Shown: one piece after another, positions 34,462-43,039 of the stretch | Layout of the letters: every line of letters starts with the position of its first letter | Numbering within the stretch: position 1 is the stretch's first letter | Assembly (NCBI GenBank): GCA_012719395.1 | Contig: JAAYAL010000045.1 | Span: forward strand, 1-64,000 | Source: Gaiellales bacterium | GTDB taxonomy: Bacteria > Actinomycetota > Thermoleophilia > RBG-16-64-13 | Reading direction: 5' to 3' | DNA length: 64,000 nt | The notes under the pieces: generated by a model | Seen by the model: only the letters and a program-made list of their open reading frames with translations | The model's database searches: none | What the model was told of the DNA's origin: nothing | Made by a program: the position numbers and the translations under genes

Positions 34462-36324
34462 ATGAAGACGCCAACAGGATGTATGCGATCAAGGGTGCGG
34501 AGGCCAACACGTGGAGTCGGGTACGCGCTGCTGCTCGTCTTGCTTGTGGGCCTTGCCCTGCTGGTCTCCGGCTGCGTTCGCATCAGCGGCCTGACATACA
34601 GCAGCAATTCCGAGAGAGGACCGGCCTACAAGATCGTGGTCAACGTCCGGCCCAACAACGAGGAGCCCACTGAAGCCGCCCGGGGAGTGATCGCTTTCCG
34701 GCATCCGGCCGGCTGGACGGTGGAGTCGGTGACCTACAGTGGCACGCACAGTGGCGAGGCGATCTACTCGCCCACCATCACTGGCTACTACGAGGATGAA
34801 TGGGATGCCACGCCGGACGATGCCGGCCACAACGGCCCCAAGAGCGGGTACGTGTGGTGGTCCGGATATGGCAACCATTCCCATCAGTTTGCGAGCACAG
34901 ATTCCTATGTGGTCACCATCATCGTGGATACGAGGGGGATGGGGGGGGACCTCACCTTTGATGTGGTGACCGGGGTGGCTCCCGGCGCCGACCCCGAGGA
35001 CGATGCCAACAAAGCCTTCTGGCAACTTGGCAGTCTGGAGGAGGACGGCAGAGGTGCGCGTCTGGACGTAGCCGTGCATCTCACTCCGGTGGTTGAACCG
35101 ACGATCCTCGAGATGGACCCGGCGGATGGCGCCACCAACGTGTCGCCTGATGTCATTGCACATGTGAGGTACAGCGAGCCTGTCGCGAACTACGCGGGGA
35201 ACGTGTTCCTCACCTGGGTGGGCTCACCCGGCGAGAACGTGCCGGCTATCGTTTCCTACAGCACGGGCACCAACACGGTTAACGTTGACCCGCTCGCGCC
35301 CTTGACACCAGACAGGACGTACATGCTGGTGTCGAATGTGGACGTGACCGACCTCGTTGGCAATCCTTGCGTGGGTACCCACACCTTCTTCACCGTGGAA
35401 CCGGCCGCAGAGGCTCCCACGGTCACTGTCGTTTCGCCGGCAGGCGGTGCGACGGGCGTGGATGTGGGAGTCAATGTGACCGCCACCTTTGATCAAGCCA
35501 TGGATCCGGGCACGCTCAACGTGGGCACGTTCAAGCTGACGAAGCAGGGTGCCTCCACGCCCGTGGCCGCTGCTGTCAGCTACAGCGCCGCGAACATGAG
35601 AGCCACGCTGAACCCGAGCGGTGCGCTGGAGCCGGGAACGGTGTACACGGCGCAGTTGACCACCGGTGTGGAGTCGGCCGAGGGGTTGGCTCTGGCAGCG
35701 GCGTTCACCTGGTCGTTCACCACGGCGGAAGAGGAGCAGGAGGCATTCGAAGATGTGCCGTTGGGTGCTCCGTACTACGCGGCCATCCAAGGCATGGCCG
35801 AGGCCGGCATCATCAACGGGTACGAGAATGATGATGGTACTTTCAGCTTCCGGCCTGAGAATCCTGTCTGGCGCTGGCAGTTCGCGAAGATGATCGTGGG
35901 CGCTCTCCAGATTCCCTGCAATGAAGCCATGATCGCCCCGTTCACCGATCTGGATCCCGACGATCCCACCAAGCTGGACATGACCGAGTTCGTTCGCGCC
36001 GCTTACGACAATGGCATCACGCAAGGCACCGGTGGCACCAACTACAGTCCCTATCTCGAGATCTCTCGCGCCCAAGTGGTGACCATGGTGGTTCGGGCGG
36101 TCCAAGCCAGGTTCCCCGGAGTACTCACCACGCCTTACGGTGAGTACACCAACACTTGGGGGACCGCATTCTCGGCCGACCACGGCGCCAACGCCCGCCT
36201 GGCTGAGTACAACGGTCTTCTCGCCGGTCTGCCGCTGACGGGGGCTGCCTCCAATCCGTGGGGCTCCATGTCTCGCGGCGAGGTGGCACAGGTGCTCTGG
36301 AACGTCATGGGCAAGATCGACTGA
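34462..36324 (+). CDS. Lipoprotein with SbsA-type Ig-like domains and SLH repeats
   Basis: Surface protein of 620 residues. Lipoprotein signal with an extended basic N-region and a lipobox ending VSGC (Cys38). Residues ~45-205 form a Gly/Tyr/Trp-rich beta region. Two Ig-like domains follow at ~211-315 (ILEMDPADGATNVSPD) and ~318-420 (VTVVSPAGGATGVDVG), each of the SbsA/Big_5 kind with ATFDQAMDPGT. Three SLH repeats start at ~429 (FEDVPLGAPYYAAIQG) and end SMSRGEVAQVLWNVMGKID. ATG after AAAGGAG. The same C-terminal ending occurs in the FecR/SLH protein at 19330. Confidence 0.88.
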   Translation: MKTPTGCMRSRVRRPTRGVGYALLLVLLVGLALLVSGCVRISGLTYSSNSERGPAYKIVVNVRPNNEEPTEAARGVIAFRHPAGWTVESVTYSGTHSGEAIYSPTITGYYEDEWDATPDDAGHNGPKSGYVWWSGYGNHSHQFASTDSYVVTIIVDTRGMGGDLTFDVVTGVAPGADPEDDANKAFWQLGSLEEDGRGARLDVAVHLTPVVEPTILEMDPADGATNVSPDVIAHVRYSEPVANYAGNVFLTWVGSPGENVPAIVSYSTGTNTVNVDPLAPLTPDRTYMLVSNVDVTDLVGNPCVGTHTFFTVEPAAEAPTVTVVSPAGGATGVDVGVNVTATFDQAMDPGTLNVGTFKLTKQGASTPVAAAVSYSAANMRATLNPSGALEPGTVYTAQLTTGVESAEGLALAAAFTWSFTTAEEEQEAFEDVPLGAPYYAAIQGMAEAGIINGYENDDGTFSFRPENPVWRWQFAKMIVGALQIPCNEAMIAPFTDLDPDDPTKLDMTEFVRAAYDNGITQGTGGTNYSPYLEISRAQVVTMVVRAVQARFPGVLTTPYGEYTNTWGTAFSADHGANARLAEYNGLLAGLPLTGAASNPWGSMSRGEVAQVLWNVMGKID

Positions 36325-36384
36325 GAGTCAAGCTGTCACTCGGTCTCTCGGGTCAAACGGGATTTGACGAGAGGCCATTGGGTT

Positions 36385-36412
36385 GGGGGCGCTCCGCGGG
36401 CGGAGCGCCCCC
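36385..36412. terminator. Bidirectional terminator-like hairpin
   Basis: Perfect 12-bp stem GGGGGCGCTCCG with CGGAGCGCCCCC around a CGGG loop, between the convergent SLH lipoprotein and methyltransferase genes. No T-tract. Confidence 0.7.
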
Positions 36413-36434
36413 GGCGCTTGTGGGGCGGCGGGCG

Positions 36435-37085
36435 CTACGGTCGGCGTCGGTAAACCCCCACGAAAGGCGGAAACGGCTTCAGCGCCCGCCACAACCGGGT
36501 CGGCGAGTGCGGTGCGTAGGAATCCTTCAGCAATTCGAACCCCCCGCCTTCGAAGAGCCGTGTGACCTGGGCGCCGGAGGGGCGGAAGACGTGTGTGGAG
36601 TCCTTGGCGTAGGAGTAGCGGTAGTAGATACGGTTCAGGGGGTTGTTGATGGTGGGCAGGTGCACCAGGCACAGGCCGCCGGGGCGCAGGGCGGCGTGGA
36701 GCCGGTCTACGGCACGGGCGGGGTGCGCCAGGTGCTCCAACACGTTGACCAGGAGGATGACCTGGAAGAGCATGGGGAAGGGGAGGCTCTGCTCGGCGTC
36801 GGCGGTGGTGAAGGTGGCGTCGGGGAGGCGGGAGGCGGCTACCTGGACGGCGTGGGGGGAGATATCGGCGCCGAATAGCTGGTAGCGGCCGTGGAAGCGT
36901 TGCAGCAGGTAGCCGTAGCCGCAGCCCAGGTCCAGGAGGGGGAGGCCGCGCGCCGGGCCGTCGTGCTGAGCCACCAGCCGGGAGATGAGATCATCTCGGG
37001 AACGGTCTGCCCAGGTCTGGGAAGGGATCACTCCGTAAAGGCCGGTGAAGTAGCCGGGACCAAAAGCGTCGTCGTTGGGTTGCAT
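36435..37085 (-). CDS. Class I SAM-dependent methyltransferase
   Basis: Two hundred and sixteen residues with the SAM motif LLDLGCGYGYLL (I), FGADISPHAVQVA (acidic II) and LVNVLEHLAHPARAVDRLHAALRPGGLCLVHLP, the UbiG/Methyltransf_11-type pattern. No membrane segment. The substrate is unknown: such enzymes act on quinones, lipids or sugars. It is divergent from the roadblock gene, 138 bases away. Confidence 0.85.
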   Translation of the reverse strand: MQPNDDAFGPGYFTGLYGVIPSQTWADRSRDDLISRLVAQHDGPARGLPLLDLGCGYGYLLQRFHGRYQLFGADISPHAVQVAASRLPDATFTTADAEQSLPFPMLFQVILLVNVLEHLAHPARAVDRLHAALRPGGLCLVHLPTINNPLNRIYYRYSYAKDSTHVFRPSGAQVTRLFEGGGFELLKDSYAPHSPTRLWRALKPFPPFVGVYRRRP

Positions 37086-37223
37086 GGGAACAAGTTAGCT
37101 TGGCCGGAGAGGTGGCGCAAGAGAAGAGGATGGTACACTGCAACTCGCGTTTGTCTCCTGGGCGACCGGGGGGATCCATGCGGACGGATCAGGCGCGTCA
37201 CGCGCCGTGAGAGGAGGGTGGCA

Positions 37224-37607
37224 TTGTACGAACAAGCCGACAAGGCCTTCAAGGAGATGTTGGACATCTCCACGGACATCGACAAGGCTGTGCTGTTCTG
37301 GGGGGACACGGTGCTCGCCTCCAACTTCCCCGAAAGCCTCAACCTCACTATGATCGCCAAGGCCCGCCAGCTCGCGAGCCTGGGCGATGCGCGGGCCACG
37401 GACATGAAGTCCGCGCCGCTCACCCAGTTGGTCATCGACGCCGGCGGTGAAGGCATGGTCTTCTTCGCGCGGGAGCCAAAGGAAAACGGGTTGGGGATGC
37501 TGGCTACCGGGAAGAAGGACAGCCGCATCGGGCTGGTCTTCTACGATATGAAGACCTGCATGAGGGACGCGCAGGAAGAGGAAGAGGAAGTGGAGGGTGA
37601 GGCATGA
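37224..37607 (+). CDS. Roadblock/LC7-like protein
   Basis: A 127-residue alpha/beta protein that looks like a roadblock/longin-type domain (helix, VLFWGDTVLASNF strand pair, helix, then TQLVIDAGGEGMVFFARE and GLGMLATGKKDSRIGLVFYDM). Roadblock proteins such as MglB regulate small GTPases or act as signalling platforms. It ends in a long acidic tail (EEEEEVEGEA). I chose the TTG at 37224, six bases after GAGGAGG; a GTG at 37218 is adjacent to that sequence and less likely. Its stop overlaps the next ATG. Confidence 0.65.
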   Translation: MYEQADKAFKEMLDISTDIDKAVLFWGDTVLASNFPESLNLTMIAKARQLASLGDARATDMKSAPLTQLVIDAGGEGMVFFAREPKENGLGMLATGKKDSRIGLVFYDMKTCMRDAQEEEEEVEGEA

Positions 37608-37822
37608 AAGCAGTATGGAGAGTGTTGCTCATCCTGACCGTGGTCGCTTCCGCCGGTGCCGCCGCTTACTACTACTTCGTGATGCGCCAGAAGAAGCCTC
37701 AGGTGGAGCTCTACTTTGATGACGGCTCCATGCTGGCCTTCCCCGGCTCTGCCCCCGAGGCCGGCGAGTTCATGAACCTGGCCCAGGACATCTTGGACAA
37801 GAGCCCGGTGGCGTCCGTATAG
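37604..37822 (+). CDS. Small membrane-anchored protein
   Basis: Seventy-two residues: a single N-terminal membrane helix (WRVLLILTVVASAGAAAYYYFVM) with positively charged residues on both sides, then a soluble part VELYFDDGSMLAFPGSAPEAGEF. I do not recognise the family. The ATGA overlap with the roadblock gene and the 7-base gap to tldD suggest a shared operon; it may anchor the roadblock protein or be a substrate of TldD/TldE, but both are guesses. Confidence 0.6.
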   Translation: MKAVWRVLLILTVVASAGAAAYYYFVMRQKKPQVELYFDDGSMLAFPGSAPEAGEFMNLAQDILDKSPVASV

Positions 37823-37829
37823 GCGCCTA

Positions 37830-39236
37830 GTGACAAAGGTTGGTGTGAACGCCGGTCTCCATCCAGAACTGGCGGTGGCGGTCCTCGGCGAGGCGCTCCG
37901 GCGAGGCGGTGATTTCGCGGAGGTTTTCGCCGAGGACCGCCGGTCTCTCAATCTGCGCCTGGAAGATGGCAGAGTGGAAGACGTAGGTTCCGGGCGCGAC
38001 CGTGGAGCCTCCCTGCGCATCGTCCGTGGCAACACTACGCTGTTCGGCTATGCCGAATCCCTGGCCGAATCTGATCTTTTGGCCTTGGCGCGGGAACTGA
38101 GCCGGGGTGTGAGCCCCGGCGAGGGAGGCGGGGCTCCGGTGGTGGCGCTCTCTGCCACGTCTGCGCGAGGGCCCGCCTCCGATCCACCGCAGTTCAACCC
38201 GCCGGCGCGCGCCACCCTGCTGCGCGCCCTGGACACGGGCGCCCGCTCCCGTGGAGCCGAGGTGCGCCAGGTGCTGGCCAACTACGGTGAGCTGGAGCAG
38301 CGGGTCTGGGTGGCCAACTCCCGCGGGGCTTTCGCCACCGATCTTCGCCGCCGGGTGCTGATCGCGGCCACTGTGGTTGCCCAGAGGGAAGGCGTTATCC
38401 AAACCGGGCGCGAGACCTGGGCCCGTAGCGGGTCCAATGAGCCGCCTTCTCGGGAGGAGGCGGAAGAGGTGGGGACGCTGGCGGCGGAGAAGAGCCTGGT
38501 GATGCTGGGGGCGGGCCCGGCTCCCACCGGCCGCATGCCCGTGGTCCTGGCTCAGGGTTTTGGGGGCGTCCTCTTCCACGAGGCCTGCGGCCACGGGCTG
38601 GAGGCCGACTTCATCCTCAAGCAAAGCAGTGTGTGGGAAGGGCTGCTGGGCATGAGGGTGGCCCCCGAGTTTCTCACCGCCTTGGATGACGGCGTGGGAG
38701 CCGGGCTGTGGGGCAGCAACCTCATTGACGACGAGGGCACGCCCGCGCAGCGCACCGTGGTGATAGAGCAGGGGATCCTCTCTGCCTATCTGGTGGACCT
38801 GCTGAGGGGTGACAAGCTGGGGCTTGCCGCCACCGGCAACGGCCGACGGGAGAGCTTCCGCCACATCCCCTACCCGCGTATGACCAACACCTACTTCGCG
38901 CCGGGAGCGGGCACGGCCCAAGATCTGATCGCGGCCACGCCTCGGGCCTTCTACGCCAAGAGCCTCTCCGGTGGCGAGGTCAACCCGGCCACGGGGGACT
39001 TCGTTTTTGGGGTTTCGGAGGGATACCTCATTGAGGGCGGCAGCGTGGGGCGGCCGGTCCGGGGCGCCACCCTGGTGGGCAACGGGCGCCGGGTGCTTGA
39101 GTCCATTGAGGCTGTGGCCGCCGACTTGGAGGTCAAGGCCGGGATGTGCGGCAAGGAGGGCCAGATGGTGCCGGTGGGGACCGGTCAGCCCACCATCCGC
39201 ATCCGCGAGATGACCGTGGGAGGCACTCAGCTTTGA
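37830..39236 (+). CDS. tldD: Metalloprotease TldD
   Basis: Catalytic subunit of the TldD/TldE heterodimer, which cleaves unstructured or modified peptides, for example in bacteriocin maturation and antitoxin turnover. The zinc motif HEACGHGLE lies near residue 250, with GGVLFHEAC before it. Sequence DRGASLRIVRGNTTLFGYA, EGTPAQRTVVIEQG, and SGGEVNPATGDFVFGV are typical. Length 468 residues. GTG start. Its stop overlaps the TTG of tldE. Confidence 0.93.
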   Translation: MTKVGVNAGLHPELAVAVLGEALRRGGDFAEVFAEDRRSLNLRLEDGRVEDVGSGRDRGASLRIVRGNTTLFGYAESLAESDLLALARELSRGVSPGEGGGAPVVALSATSARGPASDPPQFNPPARATLLRALDTGARSRGAEVRQVLANYGELEQRVWVANSRGAFATDLRRRVLIAATVVAQREGVIQTGRETWARSGSNEPPSREEAEEVGTLAAEKSLVMLGAGPAPTGRMPVVLAQGFGGVLFHEACGHGLEADFILKQSSVWEGLLGMRVAPEFLTALDDGVGAGLWGSNLIDDEGTPAQRTVVIEQGILSAYLVDLLRGDKLGLAATGNGRRESFRHIPYPRMTNTYFAPGAGTAQDLIAATPRAFYAKSLSGGEVNPATGDFVFGVSEGYLIEGGSVGRPVRGATLVGNGRRVLESIEAVAADLEVKAGMCGKEGQMVPVGTGQPTIRIREMTVGGTQL

Positions 39237-40594
39237 GGGGCCCGCGGGAGTTGCCGGATCTGGGTATGGAGGCCTTGGCCGCGGGGCGGCGGCTGCCGGG
39301 TGAGATAGAGGTCTTTCTTGAGCACTCCACCACCACCTCCATCAAGGTCTTTCGGGGAGAGCCGGAGTCGGTGGCGGCAGCGGAGCCGCGCGGGGCCGGG
39401 GTGCGCTACCTGTGGGAGGGGCGCCAGGGGTATGCGTATACCTCGGATTTGAGCCCGGAGGGATTGCGGCAGGCGGTGGTGGCGGCGGCGGATAACGCCG
39501 CCGCCACCGACCCCGACCCGGACCACCGCCTGCCGCAGGCGCAGGCCGGCTACTCCCCTGTTCCCGGGCTGTTCCGGTCGGGGGTGGGGGCTACGCCCCT
39601 GGATCGGAAGATCGCGCTGGCATTGGAGGCGGAGAAGTTGACGCTGGCACTGCCGGACGTGCGCATGGTGGAGGAGGCGGCCTACGGCGATGGAGAGCGC
39701 CGCGTGGCCGTGGTGTCCAGTCGGGGCATCTCCGCCTACGCGGAGCAGACGTTCGCGTACCTGTACGTGAGCGCTCACGCGGAACGGGAGGGTCAGATGG
39801 AGTCCGGCCTGGGCTTTATGGGCGGTCGGGAGCCGGCGGACCTGGCACCCGGGCCGGTGGCGGAGGAAGCGGCCTCGCGGGCGCGCCGGCTGCTGGGGGC
39901 CGGCCCCTGCCCCTCCGGAGGCTATCGGGTTGTGCTTGATCGGCAGATCGTGGCGGCGTTGCTGGGGATGCTCGCGGCGGCCTTTCAGGCCGACGCCGTG
40001 CAGAAGGGCCGCTCCCTTTTCGCGGGCCGGGAAGGGGAGGCCGTGGCGTCGCCGCTTCTGGAACTGCGGGACGACGGGCTGCACCCGGCTGGGTTGGCCA
40101 CCTTCCCTTTCGACGATGAAGGCGTGGCCCGAGGCGGCCCCACCTATCTGTTGAAGGACGGGATCTTGGGGGGATTCCTCTATGATTCCCGCACCGCCGG
40201 CAAGGCTGGGCGCGCGTCCACGAGCAACTCGTCCCGGCCCTCCTACCGTAGCGCCCCCGCGGTGGGAGCCAGCAATCTGCTGCTGTCGGACGGGGCCGGC
40301 ACAATGGAGGAAGTCCTGCGCCGTGTGGGCGAAGGGTTGTATGTCACCGAGGTGAGTGGTCTGCACTCCGGCATCAACCCTGTGAGTGGTGAGGTGTCGG
40401 TGGGCATCAAAGGCCAACTCATCCATGGTGGGGCCCCGTCGCGGGCGGTGCGGGAGGCCACGCTCGCCACGGATCTGCTTTCGCTCTTGCGCAGCGTGAC
40501 CGAAGTGGCCGGGGATGCCCAATGGGACTACCTGCACGGTTCTGTGTTCGCTCCCTCGCTGGTACTGGCGGAGATTGCGGTGTCCGGGGTATAG
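39233..40594 (+). CDS. tldE: TldE/PmbA-family protease partner
   Basis: Non-metal partner of TldD, 453 residues. It has FLEHSTTTSIKVFRGEPE, GRQGYAYTSDLSPEGLRQAV, KGRSLFAGREGEAVASP and LLKDGILGGFLYDSRTAGKAG, and ends SVFAPSLVLAEIAVSGV, typical of PmbA. The HExxxH zinc site is absent, as expected. TTG at 39233 overlaps the TldD stop and follows GGGAGG by nine bases; an ATG at 39266 is an alternative. Confidence 0.9.
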   Translation: MRGPRELPDLGMEALAAGRRLPGEIEVFLEHSTTTSIKVFRGEPESVAAAEPRGAGVRYLWEGRQGYAYTSDLSPEGLRQAVVAAADNAAATDPDPDHRLPQAQAGYSPVPGLFRSGVGATPLDRKIALALEAEKLTLALPDVRMVEEAAYGDGERRVAVVSSRGISAYAEQTFAYLYVSAHAEREGQMESGLGFMGGREPADLAPGPVAEEAASRARRLLGAGPCPSGGYRVVLDRQIVAALLGMLAAAFQADAVQKGRSLFAGREGEAVASPLLELRDDGLHPAGLATFPFDDEGVARGGPTYLLKDGILGGFLYDSRTAGKAGRASTSNSSRPSYRSAPAVGASNLLLSDGAGTMEEVLRRVGEGLYVTEVSGLHSGINPVSGEVSVGIKGQLIHGGAPSRAVREATLATDLLSLLRSVTEVAGDAQWDYLHGSVFAPSLVLAEIAVSGV

Positions 40595-40666
40595 TCCACA
40601 CGGCTTGCAGCCGGGGCCGGCGTACGCGGGCCGGCCGGGCTTGAAGACAACGAGACGGAGGAGGGT

Positions 40667-41215
40667 GTGGTGGACAAGGCGGAACTTGGGAAGCTTCTCC
40701 TGTCCGTCTCCTACCTGGAAGGGGATTTTGTGCTTCGCTCCGGCAAAAGGAGCAAGTACTACCTGGACAAGTACCTCTTCGAGACCGATCCCGTCAGCTT
40801 GAAGGGGATAGTGTCGGCCATGGCCGGGATGATCCGGGCCCGGCTGGGGAGCGGAGCAGTGTATGACCGCTTGGCGGCACCGGAATTGGGCGCCGTGTCC
40901 CTCGGTGCTGGACTTTCTCTTGAACTAGGAATACCTTTTCTCATAGTGCGCAAGAACGCCAAGGAGTACGGGACGGCCAAGGGCATGGAAGGTCTGTGGC
41001 GACCGGGCGAGCGTGTGGCGGTTGTCGAAGACATCGTGACGTCGGGCGGGGCTTCGCTTCAGGCAGTGGATGCGCTTAGGGCGGCGGGTCTGGTCGTGGA
41101 CGATCTCTTCTGTGTGGTTGACCGAGAGGAGGGGGGAAGAGAGAACGCCGCTGCTTCCAAGGTATGTCTTCATCCTTTGTTCACTTCTTCGGAGTTGGGC
41201 ATCAAGCAGCAATGA
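40667..41215 (+). CDS. pyrE: Orotate phosphoribosyltransferase
   Basis: Joins orotate and PRPP to make orotidine 5'-phosphate in pyrimidine synthesis. The 182-residue protein has FVLRSGKRSKYYLDKY, the catalytic-loop region FLIVRKNAKEYGTAKGMEG and the PRPP motif VAVVEDIVTSGGASLQA, all diagnostic. Translation starts at one of two adjacent GTG codons behind GGAGGAGGG. It is separated from pyrF by the MITE-like element and the HU gene. Confidence 0.92.
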   Translation: MVDKAELGKLLLSVSYLEGDFVLRSGKRSKYYLDKYLFETDPVSLKGIVSAMAGMIRARLGSGAVYDRLAAPELGAVSLGAGLSLELGIPFLIVRKNAKEYGTAKGMEGLWRPGERVAVVEDIVTSGGASLQAVDALRAAGLVVDDLFCVVDREEGGRENAAASKVCLHPLFTSSELGIKQQ

Positions 41216-41237
41216 GGACCATCAGCGGCCGGGTGGT

Positions 41238-41408
41238 CTAGCAGGGTGCTGAAGAATGACCGCTTCGCCGCCGGAGAGTGCTGGGTACGTGCCAGTCTCG
41301 AACGCAGGGAGCGCCAATAGCAGCGCTATTTGCGTGACCGAGGACACAGAATGGCGCCGCCCAGCGCGCTCCGGCGGCCGAGGTTGTTGTTTTTCAGCGC
41401 CCTCCTAG
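41238..41408. mobile_element. MITE-like palindromic element with CTAG flanks
   Basis: A 163-base sequence (41242-41404) whose two halves are imperfect inverted repeats of each other, with the exact midpoint at 41323. The ends read CAGGGTGCTGAAGAA and, inverted, GAGGGCGCTGAAAAA (12 of 15 bases equal), then a shared GCCGCCGGAG...GCTGGG block; the centre is AATAGC-AGC-GCTATT. It is flanked by CTAG on both sides, a plausible target duplication. No gene lies in it. It fits a non-autonomous inverted-repeat element moved by an IS transposase not seen here. Confidence 0.7.
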
Positions 41409-41497
41409 GTTAGGAAGCAGGGGCCGGCGCAGTGTCGGCTGCCTGCGTGGGACGGTAGGGCAACCGTGGGTTAAGTATTCGAGTAGGGGAGGACAAT

Positions 41498-41770
41498 GTG
41501 ACCAAGTCGGAGTTCATCGAGAAGTTCGCTGCGCAGGCCGGGTTGAGCAAGAAGGACGCGGCTGCGGCGGTCGATGCTTTCACCGAGGTCATCAAGAACG
41601 CCCTTGAAACGGGGGACGAAGTACAGTTCACCGGTTTCGGCAAGTTCTACGTGCAGGTGCGGGAAGCCCGCGAGGGCATCAACCCGCAGACCAAGGCACG
41701 CATCAACATAGCTGCCACCAGGGTGCCCAAGTTCAGCGCCGGGTCTGCGCTGAAAGCCGCCGTGAGGTGA
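41498..41770 (+). CDS. hup: HU-type DNA-binding protein
   Basis: Histone-like dimeric protein that bends and compacts DNA. Ninety residues, TKSEFIEKFAAQAGLSKKDAAAAVDAF at the start and the DNA-binding arm region VQFTGFGKFYVQVREAREGINPQT, then KFSAGSALKAAV, match the family closely. GTG start with GGGGAGGA six bases upstream. A strong intrinsic terminator follows, so it is a single-gene unit between the MITE-like element and pyrF. Confidence 0.95.
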   Translation: MTKSEFIEKFAAQAGLSKKDAAAAVDAFTEVIKNALETGDEVQFTGFGKFYVQVREAREGINPQTKARINIAATRVPKFSAGSALKAAVR

Positions 41771-41796
41771 GCTGAGCGCCCGAAGGAGAAGGAGGG

Positions 41797-41829
41797 GGCC
41801 GGGGGCGGTAACCGCCCCCGGCCTTTTTT
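41797..41829 (+). terminator. Intrinsic terminator of the HU gene
   Basis: GGCCGGGGGCGG pairs with CCGCCCCCGGCC around TAA (12-bp stem), followed directly by TTTTTT. The best rho-independent terminator in the window. Confidence 0.93.
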
Positions 41830-41891
41830 GGCGGCGGGACTCTGTCCCGCCGCCGCTGCACACCCGCACACCCGCAAGGAGAAGGCGCTGC

Positions 41892-42785
41892 ATGAACTTC
41901 GCGGACAGGTTGGCTGCCGCCATCGAGGGCAAGAGGTCACACGTGGTGGTGGGCCTGGATCCAGACTACGCCTCGCTTCCTGCTGAGATCCAATCCCGCA
42001 CCGGCCCCCAGCCGGACGTGGCGGACATGGCCGGCGCTTACCAGGACTTCTTGGAGGGCTTGCTGCAGGACCTGAGCGAGGTTGCCGTGGCGGTCAAGAT
42101 CCAAGTGGCCTTCTTTGAGGCATTGGGGGCTGTGGGCTATCAACTGTACCTGGGTCTGGTGGCCAGAGCGCGTGCTCTCGGTTACGTGGTGATCGCGGAC
42201 GCCAAACGCGGTGACATCGGGAACACGTCTGAGGCCTACGCCAAGGCCCACCTGGATGTGGCCGGTGCGGATGCCATGACCGTCAACGCCTACTTCGGCA
42301 GTGATGGCATGGAGCCGTTCCTACGTCGTGCCCGAGAGGAGGGCAAGGGCCTGTTCGTGCTGGTGAAGACCTCTAATCCCGGGTCGCAGGAACTTCAGGA
42401 CCTGGTGCTGGCGGACGGTCGCCCCGTCTATCGCGCCATGGCCTCGCTGGTGGAGGGGTGGGGCGTCGCGGCGAGGGGAGAATCCGGGCTTTCCGCGGTG
42501 GGTGCAGTGGTGGGCGGCACGCATCCGGCCCAGGCCCGCGAGCTGCGCGCCGCGCTTCCCAGCACGCCGTTCCTGATTCCCGGCTACGGCTCGCAGGGTG
42601 CCACGGCCGGGGACATGGTCGGCCTCTTTGGACCGGAGGGTGTGTCGGCGGTGGTGAACTCCGCGCGCGCCATCCTCTACGCCTACAAGAAGCGGCCGTT
42701 GCCGTGGCGCGAAGCGGCCCGGCGCGAGGCGGAGGAGATGAGGGACGCCCTGTGGCAGGTGGCCCGCCGCGGGGGCGCCGTCTGA
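41892..42785 (+). CDS. pyrF: Orotidine 5'-phosphate decarboxylase, long (type 2) form
   Basis: Last step of UMP synthesis. The 297-residue length and MNFADRLAAAIEGKRSHVVVGLDPDY start mark the longer, type-2 subfamily. The catalytic lysine lies in IADAKRGDIGNTSEAYAK; other landmarks are TVNAYFGSDGMEPFL, VLVKTSNPGS and the phosphate-binding FLIPGYGSQGATAGD. ATG after AAGGAGAAGG. Followed by a 57-residue membrane protein gene. Confidence 0.94.
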   Translation: MNFADRLAAAIEGKRSHVVVGLDPDYASLPAEIQSRTGPQPDVADMAGAYQDFLEGLLQDLSEVAVAVKIQVAFFEALGAVGYQLYLGLVARARALGYVVIADAKRGDIGNTSEAYAKAHLDVAGADAMTVNAYFGSDGMEPFLRRAREEGKGLFVLVKTSNPGSQELQDLVLADGRPVYRAMASLVEGWGVAARGESGLSAVGAVVGGTHPAQARELRAALPSTPFLIPGYGSQGATAGDMVGLFGPEGVSAVVNSARAILYAYKKRPLPWREAARREAEEMRDALWQVARRGGAV

Positions 42786-42793
42786 GGCTGGTC

Positions 42794-42967
42794 ATGGGAC
42801 GCGTGAAGCATTCTCGTCGCACGCTGCGGCTGCTGGCGCCCATAGCGGTGATGGTGGTGGTGCTGGCCGCGGCGGCGCTGCTGGCCTCGAGCGGCATGGT
42901 GCGGGACGTGACTACCGTGCCTGCCGAACTGCGGCTTCCCACTTCAGCCACCACCATCCTGCCTTGA
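42794..42967 (+). CDS. Small membrane or secreted protein
   Basis: Fifty-seven residues from an ATG at 42794: basic N-region MGRVKHSRRTLRLL, one hydrophobic helix APIAVMVVVLAAAALLA, then a short polar tail ending SATTILP. It could be a single-pass protein or a cleaved signal sequence. No family recognised. It lies eight bases behind pyrF and is probably co-transcribed; in many actinobacteria the DNA-binding gene mihF sits here instead. Confidence 0.5.
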   Translation: MGRVKHSRRTLRLLAPIAVMVVVLAAAALLASSGMVRDVTTVPAELRLPTSATTILP

Positions 42968-43039
42968 GGGCCGCGGGCTGTCGTCGCGCGCCTGGCTTAT
43001 TGCCACGACAGGGCGGTACGACGGTACGGGCTGGGGCCG

